Origin: Isoptericola cucumis
GTDB taxonomy: Bacteria > Actinomycetota > Actinomycetes > Actinomycetales > Cellulomonadaceae
Direction: 5' to 3'
Assembly: GCF_014635665.1 (NCBI RefSeq)
Contig: NZ_BMDG01000003.1
Span: 248,001 to 312,000 of the forward strand
Length of the DNA: 64,000 bases
The notes below the pieces were generated by a model, which was given only the letters and a program-made list of their open reading frames with translations, was not told the DNA's origin and ran no database searches. Below are positions 34,172-42,735 of the stretch, piece by piece; positions within the stretch are counted from its first letter, which is position 1, and every line of letters starts with the position of its first letter. The position numbers were made by a program, and so were the translations under genes.

Positions 34172-35331
34172 GAGGCGTCTTCCTCGTCTGTCGTGTCGGG
34201 GAGCGTGACCGGGACGACCGTCTCCGGCCGGCCCGGGACGCGGATCTCGTAGGACGTGTCGGTGCCGGCGAGGGCGTCGTCGAGCGGCACCACGGTCATA
34301 CCGTCCCACCACCCGTCCTGCGTGTACCCACCGGCGAGCACCCCGAACAGCCTGCCTTCTGCGCCGCGCCACGTGCTGACCGTCTCGTGCCGGCGGTCGG
34401 TGGGCAGCACGGTGGAGCCGCCGTCCGGGGCCACGACCTCGATGCTCGGGCCGGAGCCGGCGTTGCCGAACGGTCCGTTGCCGGCGACGACGAGCGTGCC
34501 GTCGTCCGCCCGGGCCACGCCGTGCTGGTGGGTGTCGGCGGCGAGCTCGGTGGTGGACACCTCGCCGCTGTCGGGGTCGACCCGGGCGAGCGCCCGCCCC
34601 TGGTACGGCAGCAGCAGGTCGCCGTCGTCGAGCACCGCGTAGTGCGGCTTCTCGAACGACGCGAGCCCGCCCTCGGTGCCGAACGGCGCGACCTGGATCG
34701 GGCGCGCCTCGCCCGTACCGCCGCCGGGCCGGACGTCGACGACCGTCACCGTGAACGCGTCGTGGTCGACCGTGTAGACCTCGGCGCCGTCGTCGCCGAG
34801 CAGCACGTCGAACGGGCGCAGCCCGACGGGCGTGGACCGGCGGACGTCGCCGCTGCTCACGTCGATGGACTCCAGGTACGACCGGTCGCCCGTGCTCACC
34901 GCGACGTGCACCGTCTCGCCGTCGGGGGAGACCGCGAGGCCCAGCCCGCCCGGCCGGTACTCGCCGTGCGCGACGTGGTCGGGCGCGTGCCGGTAGCGCA
35001 GCAGTTCGGTGCGCCGGCCGGCTTCGAGGTCGACCACGGCGACCCCCTCGGCCGTCGAGACGAACGCGCGCCCGGTCTCCTCGTGCACGGCCACGTCCCA
35101 CGGAGCCGCGCCCACGGGGATCTCGTCCACGACGGCGGACCCGCGGCGGTCGCGCGGGTCGACGACGGCGAGCGCGTCGCCCTCCGCCAGCGTGGCCAGC
35201 AGGAGCCGCCGGGGCGTGGTGTCCGGTGACGAGGGGCCCGGCGGCGCACCGCTCGGCGTCGCGGGCGCGCAGGCCGCGACGCCGAGCAGCGCGAGCAGGG
35301 CGAGGGCGGCGCCCCGTCGCCGGGAGGTCAG
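34168..35331 (-). CDS. Beta-propeller (YncE-like) lipoprotein, CTG start
   Basis: This 387-residue protein has a signal peptide with lipobox VAAC (LLALLGVAACAPAT) and repeated propeller blades (LAVVDPRD, VAVVDLEAG, VTVVDVRPGG, LARVDPDSGE). No ATG, GTG or TTG fits: the only start that keeps the signal peptide is CTG at 35331, which overlaps the upstream TGA as CTGA and has GAAGGGG 5 bases before it. The blades suggest a surface scaffold or enzyme acting together with the HbpS-like protein encoded just upstream. Function is not known. Confidence 0.8.
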   Translation of the reverse strand: MTSRRRGAALALLALLGVAACAPATPSGAPPGPSSPDTTPRRLLLATLAEGDALAVVDPRDRRGSAVVDEIPVGAAPWDVAVHEETGRAFVSTAEGVAVVDLEAGRRTELLRYRHAPDHVAHGEYRPGGLGLAVSPDGETVHVAVSTGDRSYLESIDVSSGDVRRSTPVGLRPFDVLLGDDGAEVYTVDHDAFTVTVVDVRPGGGTGEARPIQVAPFGTEGGLASFEKPHYAVLDDGDLLLPYQGRALARVDPDSGEVSTTELAADTHQHGVARADDGTLVVAGNGPFGNAGSGPSIEVVAPDGGSTVLPTDRRHETVSTWRGAEGRLFGVLAGGYTQDGWWDGMTVVPLDDALAGTDTSYEIRVPGRPETVVPVTLPDTTDEEDAS

Positions 35332-35972
35332 CTCAGCCCCTTCAGCGTCTCGAGCCCGGCCGCGGCGCACGACTCGTCGACCGCGCCGTCGGGCGCGCCA
35401 CCCACGCCGATGCCGGCGATCGACGCGTCCCCGTCCTTCACGGGCACGCCGCCGGCGAGGTACATCGTGCCCGGCAGGTCCGCAATCGACGGGCCGTGGT
35501 CCGCGACCCGCTCGGCGAGCTCGCTCGTCGGGGCGCCGAACGCCGCCGCGGTGTACGCCTTGCGCTGGGCGGCCTCGAGCGTGTGCTCGGCCGCGTCGTC
35601 GCCGCGGAGCATCGCCTGCACCTGGCCGTTGCGGTCGACGACCGCCACGGTGACGAACGGCACGTCCTGCGCCTGGCACTCGGCGAGCGCCGCCTCGGCG
35701 GCCCGCGTCGCGCCCGCCACCGTCACGCGCGGCACGTCCTGCACGTCCGGGCCGCCCTTGCCCGCGCCCTGCCCGACGGACTGCTCGGCGGCCTGCTCGA
35801 CGGACTGTGCCGCCGGCGGCGCGTCCGCCTCCGCGCCCGGGGCGGTGAGGGTCGTCGCGGCGATCCCGGCGGTGGCGACGACGGCGACGCCCGCGAGGGC
35901 GAGGACGGTCGCGCGGCGACGGGGGTGACGGTCTGCGGCGGTGTGCCCGTTGCCGGGCATGGTCTCGGTCAT
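35328..35972 (-). CDS. HbpS/GlcG-like heme-binding protein with signal anchor
   Basis: This 214-residue protein has an N-terminal hydrophobic segment (VLALAGVAVVATAGIAATT, about residues 23-41) and a GlcG/HbpS domain: AEAALAECQAQDVPFVTVAV, VVDRNGQVQAMLRGD, AQRKAYTAAAFG, YLAGGVPVKDGD, IAGIGVGGAPDGAVDESCA. In Streptomyces reticuli, secreted HbpS binds heme and controls the SenS-SenR pair in response to redox stress. Here the next divergent genes are a NarL-type kinase and regulator, which supports an equivalent sensor role. ATG 35972 follows GAGG. Confidence 0.85.
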   Translation of the reverse strand: MTETMPGNGHTAADRHPRRRATVLALAGVAVVATAGIAATTLTAPGAEADAPPAAQSVEQAAEQSVGQGAGKGGPDVQDVPRVTVAGATRAAEAALAECQAQDVPFVTVAVVDRNGQVQAMLRGDDAAEHTLEAAQRKAYTAAAFGAPTSELAERVADHGPSIADLPGTMYLAGGVPVKDGDASIAGIGVGGAPDGAVDESCAAAGLETLKGLS

Positions 35973-36071
35973 GGTGCTGCCTCTCGCGTCTGGAACGGCC
36001 CCCGGTGCGGGGGTGCCACCAGGCTCCGACGCGGCGGCCTGCCCGGGCATCGGCTCGACGTCGCGCCGGCT

Positions 36072-36089
36072 CTCATCCGAACGGATGAG
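36072..36089. promoter_or_regulatory. Palindrome between HbpS-like gene and kinase
   Basis: CTCATCCG (36072-36079) and CGGATGAG (36082-36089) are perfect 8-bp arms with AA between. It lies in the 153-base divergent gap, 36 bases before the kinase GTG and 99 bases before the HbpS-like start. It is the only strong dyad there, so it is the best candidate site for the cognate response regulator. Confidence 0.6.
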
Positions 36090-36125
36090 GTGCGGTCCGC
36101 CGCCGGCGGGCTAGCGTGGACGCTC

Positions 36126-37277
36126 GTGCCCGTCTCCCTCACCCGCGGGGTGCACGTCGCGTTCGCCGCCCTGGTCGTGACGTCGGCCCTGCGCTACCTG
36201 ACGAACCACGGCCCCGGCGGGCGGTGGTGGCTCGTGGTGCTGCTGACCCTCGGGGTCGGCGCCGCGTACGCCGTGCTCGTCGTGCTCGCGCGGCGGCCTG
36301 CGACGGCCGCGGCGCACGTCGTCCTCGGCCTGCTGCTCGCGGGCTGGCTCGTGCTCGTGCTCGTCGCGCCGAGCTTCGCGTGGTCGGCGATCCCGCTGTT
36401 CTTCGTCTGCCGCAGCCTCGTGCCCGCCCCCGGGGCGCACGTGCTCGTGGGGGCCGTGGCCGTCGTCACCGGCGCGGCCCTGTGGCAGCTGTCCGGCGGG
36501 ACCGACTGGGCGGCCGCCGTCGCGCCGCTCGTCGTGGCCGTGCTGCTCAGCCTCGCCTACGACGCGATCGTGCGGCAGGCGACCGAGCGCGTGCGCCTGC
36601 AGCGCGAGGTCGCGGTGCTCGCCGAGCGGGAACGCGTCGCGCGCGAGATCCACGACACCCTCGCGCAGTCCCTGTCGTCGGCCGTGCTGCACCTGGAGGC
36701 CGCGGACCAGCGCTGGGACGACCCCTCCGGCGACACCCGGGACACCGCGCGCGACGACGTGCGGCAGGCCGCCGTCGTCGTGCGGGGGGCGCTCGGGCAG
36801 ACGCGCGAGCTGGTGCACGACCTCGTGGAGCCTGCCGTGGCGCGCGACGGCGTCGCCCCGGCCGAGCTGGAGGCTGCCGTGCTGTCGGCCGCGCGCCGGC
36901 ACGTGCCGGACGCCGAGCTGACCGTGGTCGGCGAGCGCACCGGCGTCGGCCCGGACGTGGCGCACGCCCTGGCGCGCATCGCGCAGAGCGCGGTGGCCAA
37001 CACGCGCCGGCACGCCGGGCCCGCGCGGCTCGGGCTCACGATCACCTACCTGCCGGACGCCGTGGCGCTCGACGTCTTCGACGACGGCCGCGGGTTCGAC
37101 GTGGGCGCCGTCGCGTCCCGGACGGTCGGCGCCACGGGCGGCTTCGGGCTGCGCGCCATGCGCCAGCGGGTCGAGCAGCTCGGTGGGACGATCACCGTGG
37201 AGAGCACGCCCGGGGAGGGCACCGTGGTCGGCGTGCAGCTGCCGGCCGGGGCCGGACGGGAGGAGGGCGCGCGATGA
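36126..37277 (+). CDS. NarL-family sensor histidine kinase (SenS-like)
   Basis: This 383-residue kinase has four or five N-terminal membrane segments (about residues 1-145), a HisKA_3 dimerisation region with phospho-acceptor His176 (AREIHDTLAQSLSSAVLHLE) and a HATPase_c domain (VANTRRHAGP, DVFDDGRGFD, GGFGLRAMRQRVEQLGG). GTG at 36126 lies 8 bases after TAGCGT (36112-36117), suggesting a leaderless message. It overlaps its regulator gene by 4 bases. Divergence from the HbpS-like gene recalls the SenS-SenR locus; direct interaction is inferred. Confidence 0.88.
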   Translation: MPVSLTRGVHVAFAALVVTSALRYLTNHGPGGRWWLVVLLTLGVGAAYAVLVVLARRPATAAAHVVLGLLLAGWLVLVLVAPSFAWSAIPLFFVCRSLVPAPGAHVLVGAVAVVTGAALWQLSGGTDWAAAVAPLVVAVLLSLAYDAIVRQATERVRLQREVAVLAERERVAREIHDTLAQSLSSAVLHLEAADQRWDDPSGDTRDTARDDVRQAAVVVRGALGQTRELVHDLVEPAVARDGVAPAELEAAVLSAARRHVPDAELTVVGERTGVGPDVAHALARIAQSAVANTRRHAGPARLGLTITYLPDAVALDVFDDGRGFDVGAVASRTVGATGGFGLRAMRQRVEQLGGTITVESTPGEGTVVGVQLPAGAGREEGAR

Positions 37278-37915
37278 CCGGACCGACGACGGGCCCCATC
37301 ACCGTGCTGCTGGTCGACGACCACCACGTGGTCCGGGCGGGGCTGCGCGCCCTGCTCGACTCGCAGGCGGACATCGAGGTCGTCGGGCAGGCGTCGTCCG
37401 GCGAGGAGGCGCTCGGCGAGGTGGCCGCGCTCGACCCCGACCTGGTCGTCATGGACCTCGCGCTGGGCGACGGCATGGACGGGGTGGCGGCGACGCGCGC
37501 CGTGCGGGCCGCGCACCCCCAGGTCCCGGTGCTGGTCTTCAGCGCCTACGACACGGACGCGGACGTGGTGCGCGTCGTCGACGCCGGCGCCATCGGGTAC
37601 GTGCTCAAGGACGCCCCGCCGGCGGAGATCTTCGCGGCCGTGCGCGGGGCCGTCGTCGGGCGCAGCGTGCTCTCACCGCCCGTCGCGTCGCGGCTGCTGC
37701 AGCAGGCCCAGAACCCCGGGAGCGCCCTCACCCCGCGCGAGGCCGAGCTGCTCACGCTGCTCGCCCAGGGGCTGAGCAACCGCGAGCTCGGGCGGCGGCT
37801 GTTCATCTCCGAGGCGACCGTCAAGACGCACCTCGCCCACGTGTACGCCAAGCTCGGCGTCGACTCCCGGGCCGCCGCCGTCGCGCTCGCGCTGCGCGGC
37901 CAGACGGTGCGCTGA
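37274..37915 (+). CDS. NarL/LuxR-type response regulator (SenR-like)
   Basis: This 213-residue regulator has a receiver with phospho-acceptor Asp61 (LVVMDLALGDG), acidic pair DDHH near residue 15 and conserved Lys in YVLKDAPP, followed by a LuxR helix-turn-helix (LTPREAELLTLLAQGLSN, ISEATVKTHLAHVYAKLGV). It should bind DNA as a dimer when phosphorylated by the overlapping kinase gene product. The palindrome at 36072 is the obvious target to test. Confidence 0.92.
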   Translation: MTGPTTGPITVLLVDDHHVVRAGLRALLDSQADIEVVGQASSGEEALGEVAALDPDLVVMDLALGDGMDGVAATRAVRAAHPQVPVLVFSAYDTDADVVRVVDAGAIGYVLKDAPPAEIFAAVRGAVVGRSVLSPPVASRLLQQAQNPGSALTPREAELLTLLAQGLSNRELGRRLFISEATVKTHLAHVYAKLGVDSRAAAVALALRGQTVR

Positions 37916-37917
37916 CA

Positions 37918-37938
37918 CGGGCCGCTCGGCCGGGCCCG
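37918..37938. terminator. Small hairpin between convergent regulator and LigD genes
   Basis: CGGGCC (37918-37923) and GGCCCG (37933-37938) pair across nine bases in the 24-base gap. It is short, so its strength is uncertain. Confidence 0.4.
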
Positions 37939-37939
37939 C

Positions 37940-40537
37940 TCAGCCCTCGACGGTCACGTCGGCCGGCGACTTGTCCGTGCGCCAGCCGCGCCACACGGCG
38001 TGCCGCAGGCGAGGCGGGTCGTCGGGGGACGGGTGCTCCGGGTCGCTCGTCCAGTCGCCGTAGGAGACCTCCGCGACCCGTTCCGGCGCGGCCCACCGGG
38101 CGTGCGCGGCCTCGGGGCGGGGCACGTCGTCCAGCGGGGCGCGGTCGACCCGGCGCAGCCGCCGCACCACCTGGCGCCGGTCGGCCTCCCGGAAGCCCGT
38201 GCCCACCTTGCCGACGTACCGCAGCGTGCCGTCGGCGTCCGGCACCGCCAGCAGCAGCGACCCCGCGACCCGCGCGTCCTCGCGCCCCGTCCCGGCGTGC
38301 AGCGGCCGCCAGCCCACCACGACCACCTCCTGGGTGCGGGCGTGCTTGACCTTCAGCCAGTCGCGCGAGCGCGCGCCCGGCGTGTAGGTCGAGCCGCGCC
38401 GCTTGGCGACCACCCCCTCCAACCGCATGAGGCGGGAGGTCTCCAGCGCCTCGTCGAGGTCGCCGTCCAGCGCGGCGGGCACGTGCACCGGGCGCCGGGG
38501 CGCGACCACCCGCTCGAGCTCGGCGCGGCGGTCGGTGTAGGCCCGGCGCTCGAGCGACCGCCCGGCCACGCGCAGCACGTCGAACAGCACGAGGTCGACG
38601 CGCACCGCGCGGCGCGCCTTCTCGACGTCGCGCGGCCGGGTGAGGTTGGCCCGCTGCTGCAGGCGGCGGAACTCCGGGCGCCCGTCCGCGTCGAGCGCCA
38701 CGATCTCGCCGTCGAGCACGAGGGGGAGGTCGTCGCGCGCGACCATCTCCGCCAGCGCCTGCAGCTCCGGGAACGTCGGGGTGAGGTCCTGGCCGGAGCG
38801 GGACGTGAGCCGCACGCGCGCGTCGTCCGCGCCGTCGGCGGTCACCTCGACGACGGCGCGGAAGCCGTCCCATTTGACCTCGAACGCCCAGTCGTCGGGG
38901 TCGAGCCGGGCCAGCGCCGCCGGGGGCGCGGTGGTCGCGAGCATCGGGCGCGGCGCGGGCACGGCAGCGTGCGCCACGTGGTCCGGCTCGCCGTCCTGCG
39001 GTCCCCCGCCCCGCTCGCCGGCCTCGCCGTCGTCGACGTGCTCGTCATGGTCGCCGTGCTCGTCCCGCTCGCCTTCGCCCGGCTGCTGCTTCGTGCGGTG
39101 GATGAGCCACGAGTTCTCGTCGGTCCCGCCCCGGCCGCCGGTGCGGATGAGGGCGAGGCGCCGGGAGCCCCGGCGCTCGCTGTGCAACGTGGCGATCACC
39201 TCGCCCTCGCGCCACTTCTCCAGGTCGTACGTCCCGGCGTCCCAGATCGTCACCTCCCCGGCGCCGTACTCGCCGGCCGGGATCGAGCCCTCGAACGCCC
39301 CGTACTCCAGGGGGTGGTCCTCCGTCTGGACGGCGAGGTGGTTCTGTTTCGGGTCGGTGGGCTCGCCCTTCGGCAGCGCCCAGCTCACGAGCACGCCCTC
39401 GTGCTCGAGCCGGAAGTCCCAGTGCAGCCGGCGGGCGTGGTGCTCCTGGATGACGAACGTGGGGGCGTCGCCGTCCCCGGCCGCCCCGGAGGCCGCGGGG
39501 CCGAAGGGCTCCGGGGTCCTGTCGGGGTCGCGCTTGGCGCGGTACGCCGCCAGCCGGTCCGACGGCGCGTGGTCGAACGTCGCCATGCGCTCGGGCGTCG
39601 GCTCGAGCTGGGCGAGGTGCCCCGCCGCCAGGGGGGCCAGGAGATCCCCGTCGCGCTCCAGGCGCTCCAGCACCTCGGGGTAGGTGAGGTGGCGCAGGTC
39701 GGGGTCGTCGAGCTCCGCCCACGTGCGCGGCGCCGCGACGGTGGGGTGGTCGCGCCCGCGCAGCGAGTACGGGGCGATCGTGGTCTTGGCGCCGTTGTTC
39801 TGCGACCAGTCCACGAGCACCTTGCCCGCGCGCAGCGACTTCTTCATGTCGCTCACCACCAGGTCCGGGTGCTCCGACTCCAGGTGCCGGGCCAGCTCCT
39901 TGGCGACGGCGGACACGTGGTCGGACGTGAGCTCGGAGGTCGCCCCGACGGCGTCGCCCGTCAGCGCCGCGTACAGGTGGATCCCCTTGGAGCCGCTGGT
40001 CACCGGGAACGGCTCGAGGCCCATCCCCACGAGGACGTCGCGGGCGAGCCGCGCCACCTCCGCGCACTCGGCGAGCCCGGCCCCCGGCCCGGGGTCGAGG
40101 TCGAGGACCAGGCGGTCCGGGGGAAGCGGGGTGCCGGTGCGGCCGAACTGCCACTGCGGCACGTGGATCTCGATCGTGGCGGTCTGCCCCAGCCAGGTGA
40201 GCGTCGCCAGGTCGTTCACCAGCACGTAGTCGTTCGTGGACGTGCGGTGCTTGATGGAGCGCCGCGGCACCCACGACGGCGTGGACGCGTCGAGGTTCTT
40301 CTGGAAGAACACCTGGCCGGCGACGCCGTCCGGCCAGCGCTTGCGCGTCGCCGGCCGGTGCGCGGCGTGCGGCAGCAGCGCGGGCGCCACCTGCGCCAGG
40401 TACTGCAGCACCTCGCCCTTCGTGGTGCCCGTGGCCGGGTAGTACACCTTGTCGAGGTTGGTGAGCTGCAGGCGCCGGCCGTCGACGGAGACGGTCTGCG
40501 GCGCGGGTGACGACGACCGCGACGAGGAGCGTGGCAT
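37940..40537 (-). CDS. ligD: Multifunctional NHEJ DNA ligase LigD
   Basis: This 865-residue protein has the mycobacterial domain order: polymerase/primase (about 10-305; VFFQKNLDASTPSWV, LDLDPGPGAGLAE, SGSKGIHLYAAL), 3'-phosphoesterase (about 350-500; EHHARRLHWDFRLEHEG, HPLEYGAFEGSIP) and ATP-dependent ligase (about 530-865; catalytic Lys555 in FEVKWDGFR, LDGEIVALD). Acidic His/Asp/Glu-rich linker residues near 505-520 separate the last two. It repairs double-strand breaks with Ku, whose gene lies 9 kb to the right on the other strand. ATG 40537 has no clear ribosome site. Confidence 0.95.
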   Translation of the reverse strand: MPRSSSRSSSPAPQTVSVDGRRLQLTNLDKVYYPATGTTKGEVLQYLAQVAPALLPHAAHRPATRKRWPDGVAGQVFFQKNLDASTPSWVPRRSIKHRTSTNDYVLVNDLATLTWLGQTATIEIHVPQWQFGRTGTPLPPDRLVLDLDPGPGAGLAECAEVARLARDVLVGMGLEPFPVTSGSKGIHLYAALTGDAVGATSELTSDHVSAVAKELARHLESEHPDLVVSDMKKSLRAGKVLVDWSQNNGAKTTIAPYSLRGRDHPTVAAPRTWAELDDPDLRHLTYPEVLERLERDGDLLAPLAAGHLAQLEPTPERMATFDHAPSDRLAAYRAKRDPDRTPEPFGPAASGAAGDGDAPTFVIQEHHARRLHWDFRLEHEGVLVSWALPKGEPTDPKQNHLAVQTEDHPLEYGAFEGSIPAGEYGAGEVTIWDAGTYDLEKWREGEVIATLHSERRGSRRLALIRTGGRGGTDENSWLIHRTKQQPGEGERDEHGDHDEHVDDGEAGERGGGPQDGEPDHVAHAAVPAPRPMLATTAPPAALARLDPDDWAFEVKWDGFRAVVEVTADGADDARVRLTSRSGQDLTPTFPELQALAEMVARDDLPLVLDGEIVALDADGRPEFRRLQQRANLTRPRDVEKARRAVRVDLVLFDVLRVAGRSLERRAYTDRRAELERVVAPRRPVHVPAALDGDLDEALETSRLMRLEGVVAKRRGSTYTPGARSRDWLKVKHARTQEVVVVGWRPLHAGTGREDARVAGSLLLAVPDADGTLRYVGKVGTGFREADRRQVVRRLRRVDRAPLDDVPRPEAAHARWAAPERVAEVSYGDWTSDPEHPSPDDPPRLRHAVWRGWRTDKSPADVTVEG

Positions 40538-40616
40538 GCGCCCATGGTGGCGCGGGCCGGTGCTGTGCGCAGCCGGGGTTGACCCCGCCCCTACGTCATA
40601 GTTCTTACTCGGCCCC

Positions 40617-41921
40617 ATGAGACGCATCCCGGTCGCCTACCTCGCCTCCTACCTCCTGTCGCTGCTGGGCAACTCGATCGCCGGCATCGCCTTCCCCCTC
40701 ATCGTGCTGCAGGTCACCGGCAGCGCGCTCGGCGCGGGCGCCGTCGCGGCCGCGACCGCCGTCCCCGCCGTGCTGGCGGGCCTGCTGATGGGGGTGGTCA
40801 TCGACCGGATCAACCGGCGCACGTCGTCGGTCGTCACCGACCTCGTGTCGGCGGCGTCCGTCGCCGCGCTGCCGGTGATCGACATGGTCTCGGGGCTGAG
40901 CCTGGGCTGGTTCATCCTGTTCGGCGTCGTCGGCTCGCTCGGCGACGTGCCGGGCATGACCGCCCGGGAGGCCCTGCTGCCGGCGGTCGTGCGGCACGGC
41001 GGTATCGGCGCGGAACGCCTCCTGGGGATCAGGGAGTCGTTGGGCGCGGCTGCGCTGCTGCTCGGTCCCGCGCTGGCGGGCGGGCTCATGGTGGCGTTCG
41101 ACGGCTCCACGGTCCTGTGGATCACCGCCGCGACGTCGTTCGCGGCGGCCCTGCTCACGCTGCTGATCCCGCATCGCGTCGGCGCGATCGCCGCGCCCGC
41201 CGACGAGGCCGGCCGCGTCACCGGGGCCCTCGGCGCTGCGGACGCCGGCCCGACCGCCGCGCCGAGCCCGAGCGGGTGGGCGCAGCTGCGCGACGGGTGG
41301 CGCGTCCTGTCGCGCAGCCGGTTCCTCGTGGTGACGACGATGCTCAGCGTGGCGTCCGTGACGGTCCTGGCGGCGATGCAGGGGCTGGTCCTCCCGGTGT
41401 ACTTCACCGTGGTCGGGCAGCCGGGCATGCTCGGCTTCGTCCTCAGCGCTCTCGGCGCGGGGATGCTGGTCGGCGGCGCCGTGTACGCGGTCGCCGGGGC
41501 TCGGGGCCGACGCCAGGTCTGGTTCCGCGTCGGGATCGTCGGCACCACCGCCGGATTCGTCGTGGTCGCCGTGCTGGGCTCCGTGTGGACGGTCCTGGCC
41601 GGGGCGTTCGTCGTCGGGCTCGCCAGCGGGATGTTCGGCGGCCTGATCGGGGTGCTGATGATCGAACGCATCCCCGAGCACATGCGCGGACGGATCATGG
41701 GCACGCAGAATGCGGTCATGACTGCCGCTCCGCCCGTCGGGATCGTCGTCGCCGCCGTGCTGACCGAGTACGTGAGCGTCGGGGTCGCGGCGGCCGTCGT
41801 CGCCGGCGCCTGGGTGGTCGCCGCCGTCGTCGGGCTGCTGGCCCGGTCGCTGCGAGACCTGGGACCCGTGGACGACCCCGCGGCGCGGGACGAGGCCCCG
41901 GCGGTGGCGGGCCGTGCGTAG
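40617..41921 (+). CDS. MFS efflux transporter, DHA3 type
   Basis: This 434-residue 12-helix transporter has an opening SYLLSLLGNSIAGIAFPLIV and loop VIDRINRRTSSVVTDLVSA typical of MefA/enterobactin-exporter-like members, with a charged cytoplasmic loop near residues 190-220. TTGACC (40579-40584) upstream is a -35 candidate. The gene overlaps the next gene, a MerR regulator, by 8 bases, which suggests that the regulator controls this pump in response to its substrate. Confidence 0.87.
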   Translation: MRRIPVAYLASYLLSLLGNSIAGIAFPLIVLQVTGSALGAGAVAAATAVPAVLAGLLMGVVIDRINRRTSSVVTDLVSAASVAALPVIDMVSGLSLGWFILFGVVGSLGDVPGMTAREALLPAVVRHGGIGAERLLGIRESLGAAALLLGPALAGGLMVAFDGSTVLWITAATSFAAALLTLLIPHRVGAIAAPADEAGRVTGALGAADAGPTAAPSPSGWAQLRDGWRVLSRSRFLVVTTMLSVASVTVLAAMQGLVLPVYFTVVGQPGMLGFVLSALGAGMLVGGAVYAVAGARGRRQVWFRVGIVGTTAGFVVVAVLGSVWTVLAGAFVVGLASGMFGGLIGVLMIERIPEHMRGRIMGTQNAVMTAAPPVGIVVAAVLTEYVSVGVAAAVVAGAWVVAAVVGLLARSLRDLGPVDDPAARDEAPAVAGRA

Positions 41922-42702
41922 CGCCGAGCTGGCGCGGCTCGCCGGGGTCAGCGTCCGGACCCTGCGGCACTACCACCAGGTCGGCGTGCTCGCCGAGCCG
42001 CCCCGGGACACGAACGACTACCGCAGCTACGACGTCCACGACCTGGTGCGGGTGCTGCGCATCCGGCGCCTCGCGGCGCTGGGCATCGCGCTGGAGCGGA
42101 TGCCGGAGCTCCTCGACGACGGCGCCGACGCGGACGGCGCCCCGCTGCTCGACGAGCTCGACCGCGAGCTGGCCGACCACATCTCCCGGCTCACCCGGCA
42201 GCGCGAGGTGGTGGCCCGCCTGCGCGAGCACCGCGCGGCGCCGGACCTGCCGCCCGAGCTCGCCCCGGCGATGGCCGCCTTCGCCGCGGCCGGGATCTCG
42301 CCCGACCTCGTGCGCGCGGACCGGGACCAGGCCGTGCTCGTCTCCCACCTCGTGGGGGAGGAGGGCAGGCAGCACCTCGCCGAGTTCTACCGGCGCCTCA
42401 GCGCGCACGACGTGGTCGACGTGCTGGCGGGCCTCACCGAGCGCTTCGGCCGGCTCGACGCCGGCAGCGACGACCAGGAGGTGGACGCCGTGGCCGAGGG
42501 CTTCGTCGAGGCCTTCGGGGCGCTCGTGACCGAGCTCGCGGTGAGCGAGCCGCTGCCGGGATTCGACCGGGCCGCGGCGTTCCTCGGGGAGCACTCCGCG
42601 GACCTGCTGCGGCCGCGCCAGCGCGAGGCGCTCGACCTCATCGAGGCGGGCCTGACCCGGCTCGCGGGCCCCGACGCCGACGGGCCCGCGCGAGGGGCCT
42701 GA
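41914..42702 (+). CDS. MerR-family regulator
   Basis: This 262-residue protein has an N-terminal MerR winged helix (SAELARLAGVSVRTLRHYHQ, NDYRSYDVHDLVRVLRI) and a coiled-coil plus a long C-terminal helical ligand domain (about 120-262), the layout of TipA/BmrR-like multidrug sensors. GTG 41914 overlaps the MFS stop. It lacks the Cys of metal sensors. Drug-responsive control of the upstream pump is inferred. Confidence 0.85.
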   Translation: MRSAELARLAGVSVRTLRHYHQVGVLAEPPRDTNDYRSYDVHDLVRVLRIRRLAALGIALERMPELLDDGADADGAPLLDELDRELADHISRLTRQREVVARLREHRAAPDLPPELAPAMAAFAAAGISPDLVRADRDQAVLVSHLVGEEGRQHLAEFYRRLSAHDVVDVLAGLTERFGRLDAGSDDQEVDAVAEGFVEAFGALVTELAVSEPLPGFDRAAAFLGEHSADLLRPRQREALDLIEAGLTRLAGPDADGPARGA

Positions 42703-42735
42703 CTCCGCACGCCGGGCTCGTCGAGGGAGCGCCGT

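Noticed and set aside
40545-40627. Longer LigD start at 40627
   Set aside because: The extra residues are not like any LigD N-terminus and would run across the promoter region of the divergent MFS gene.
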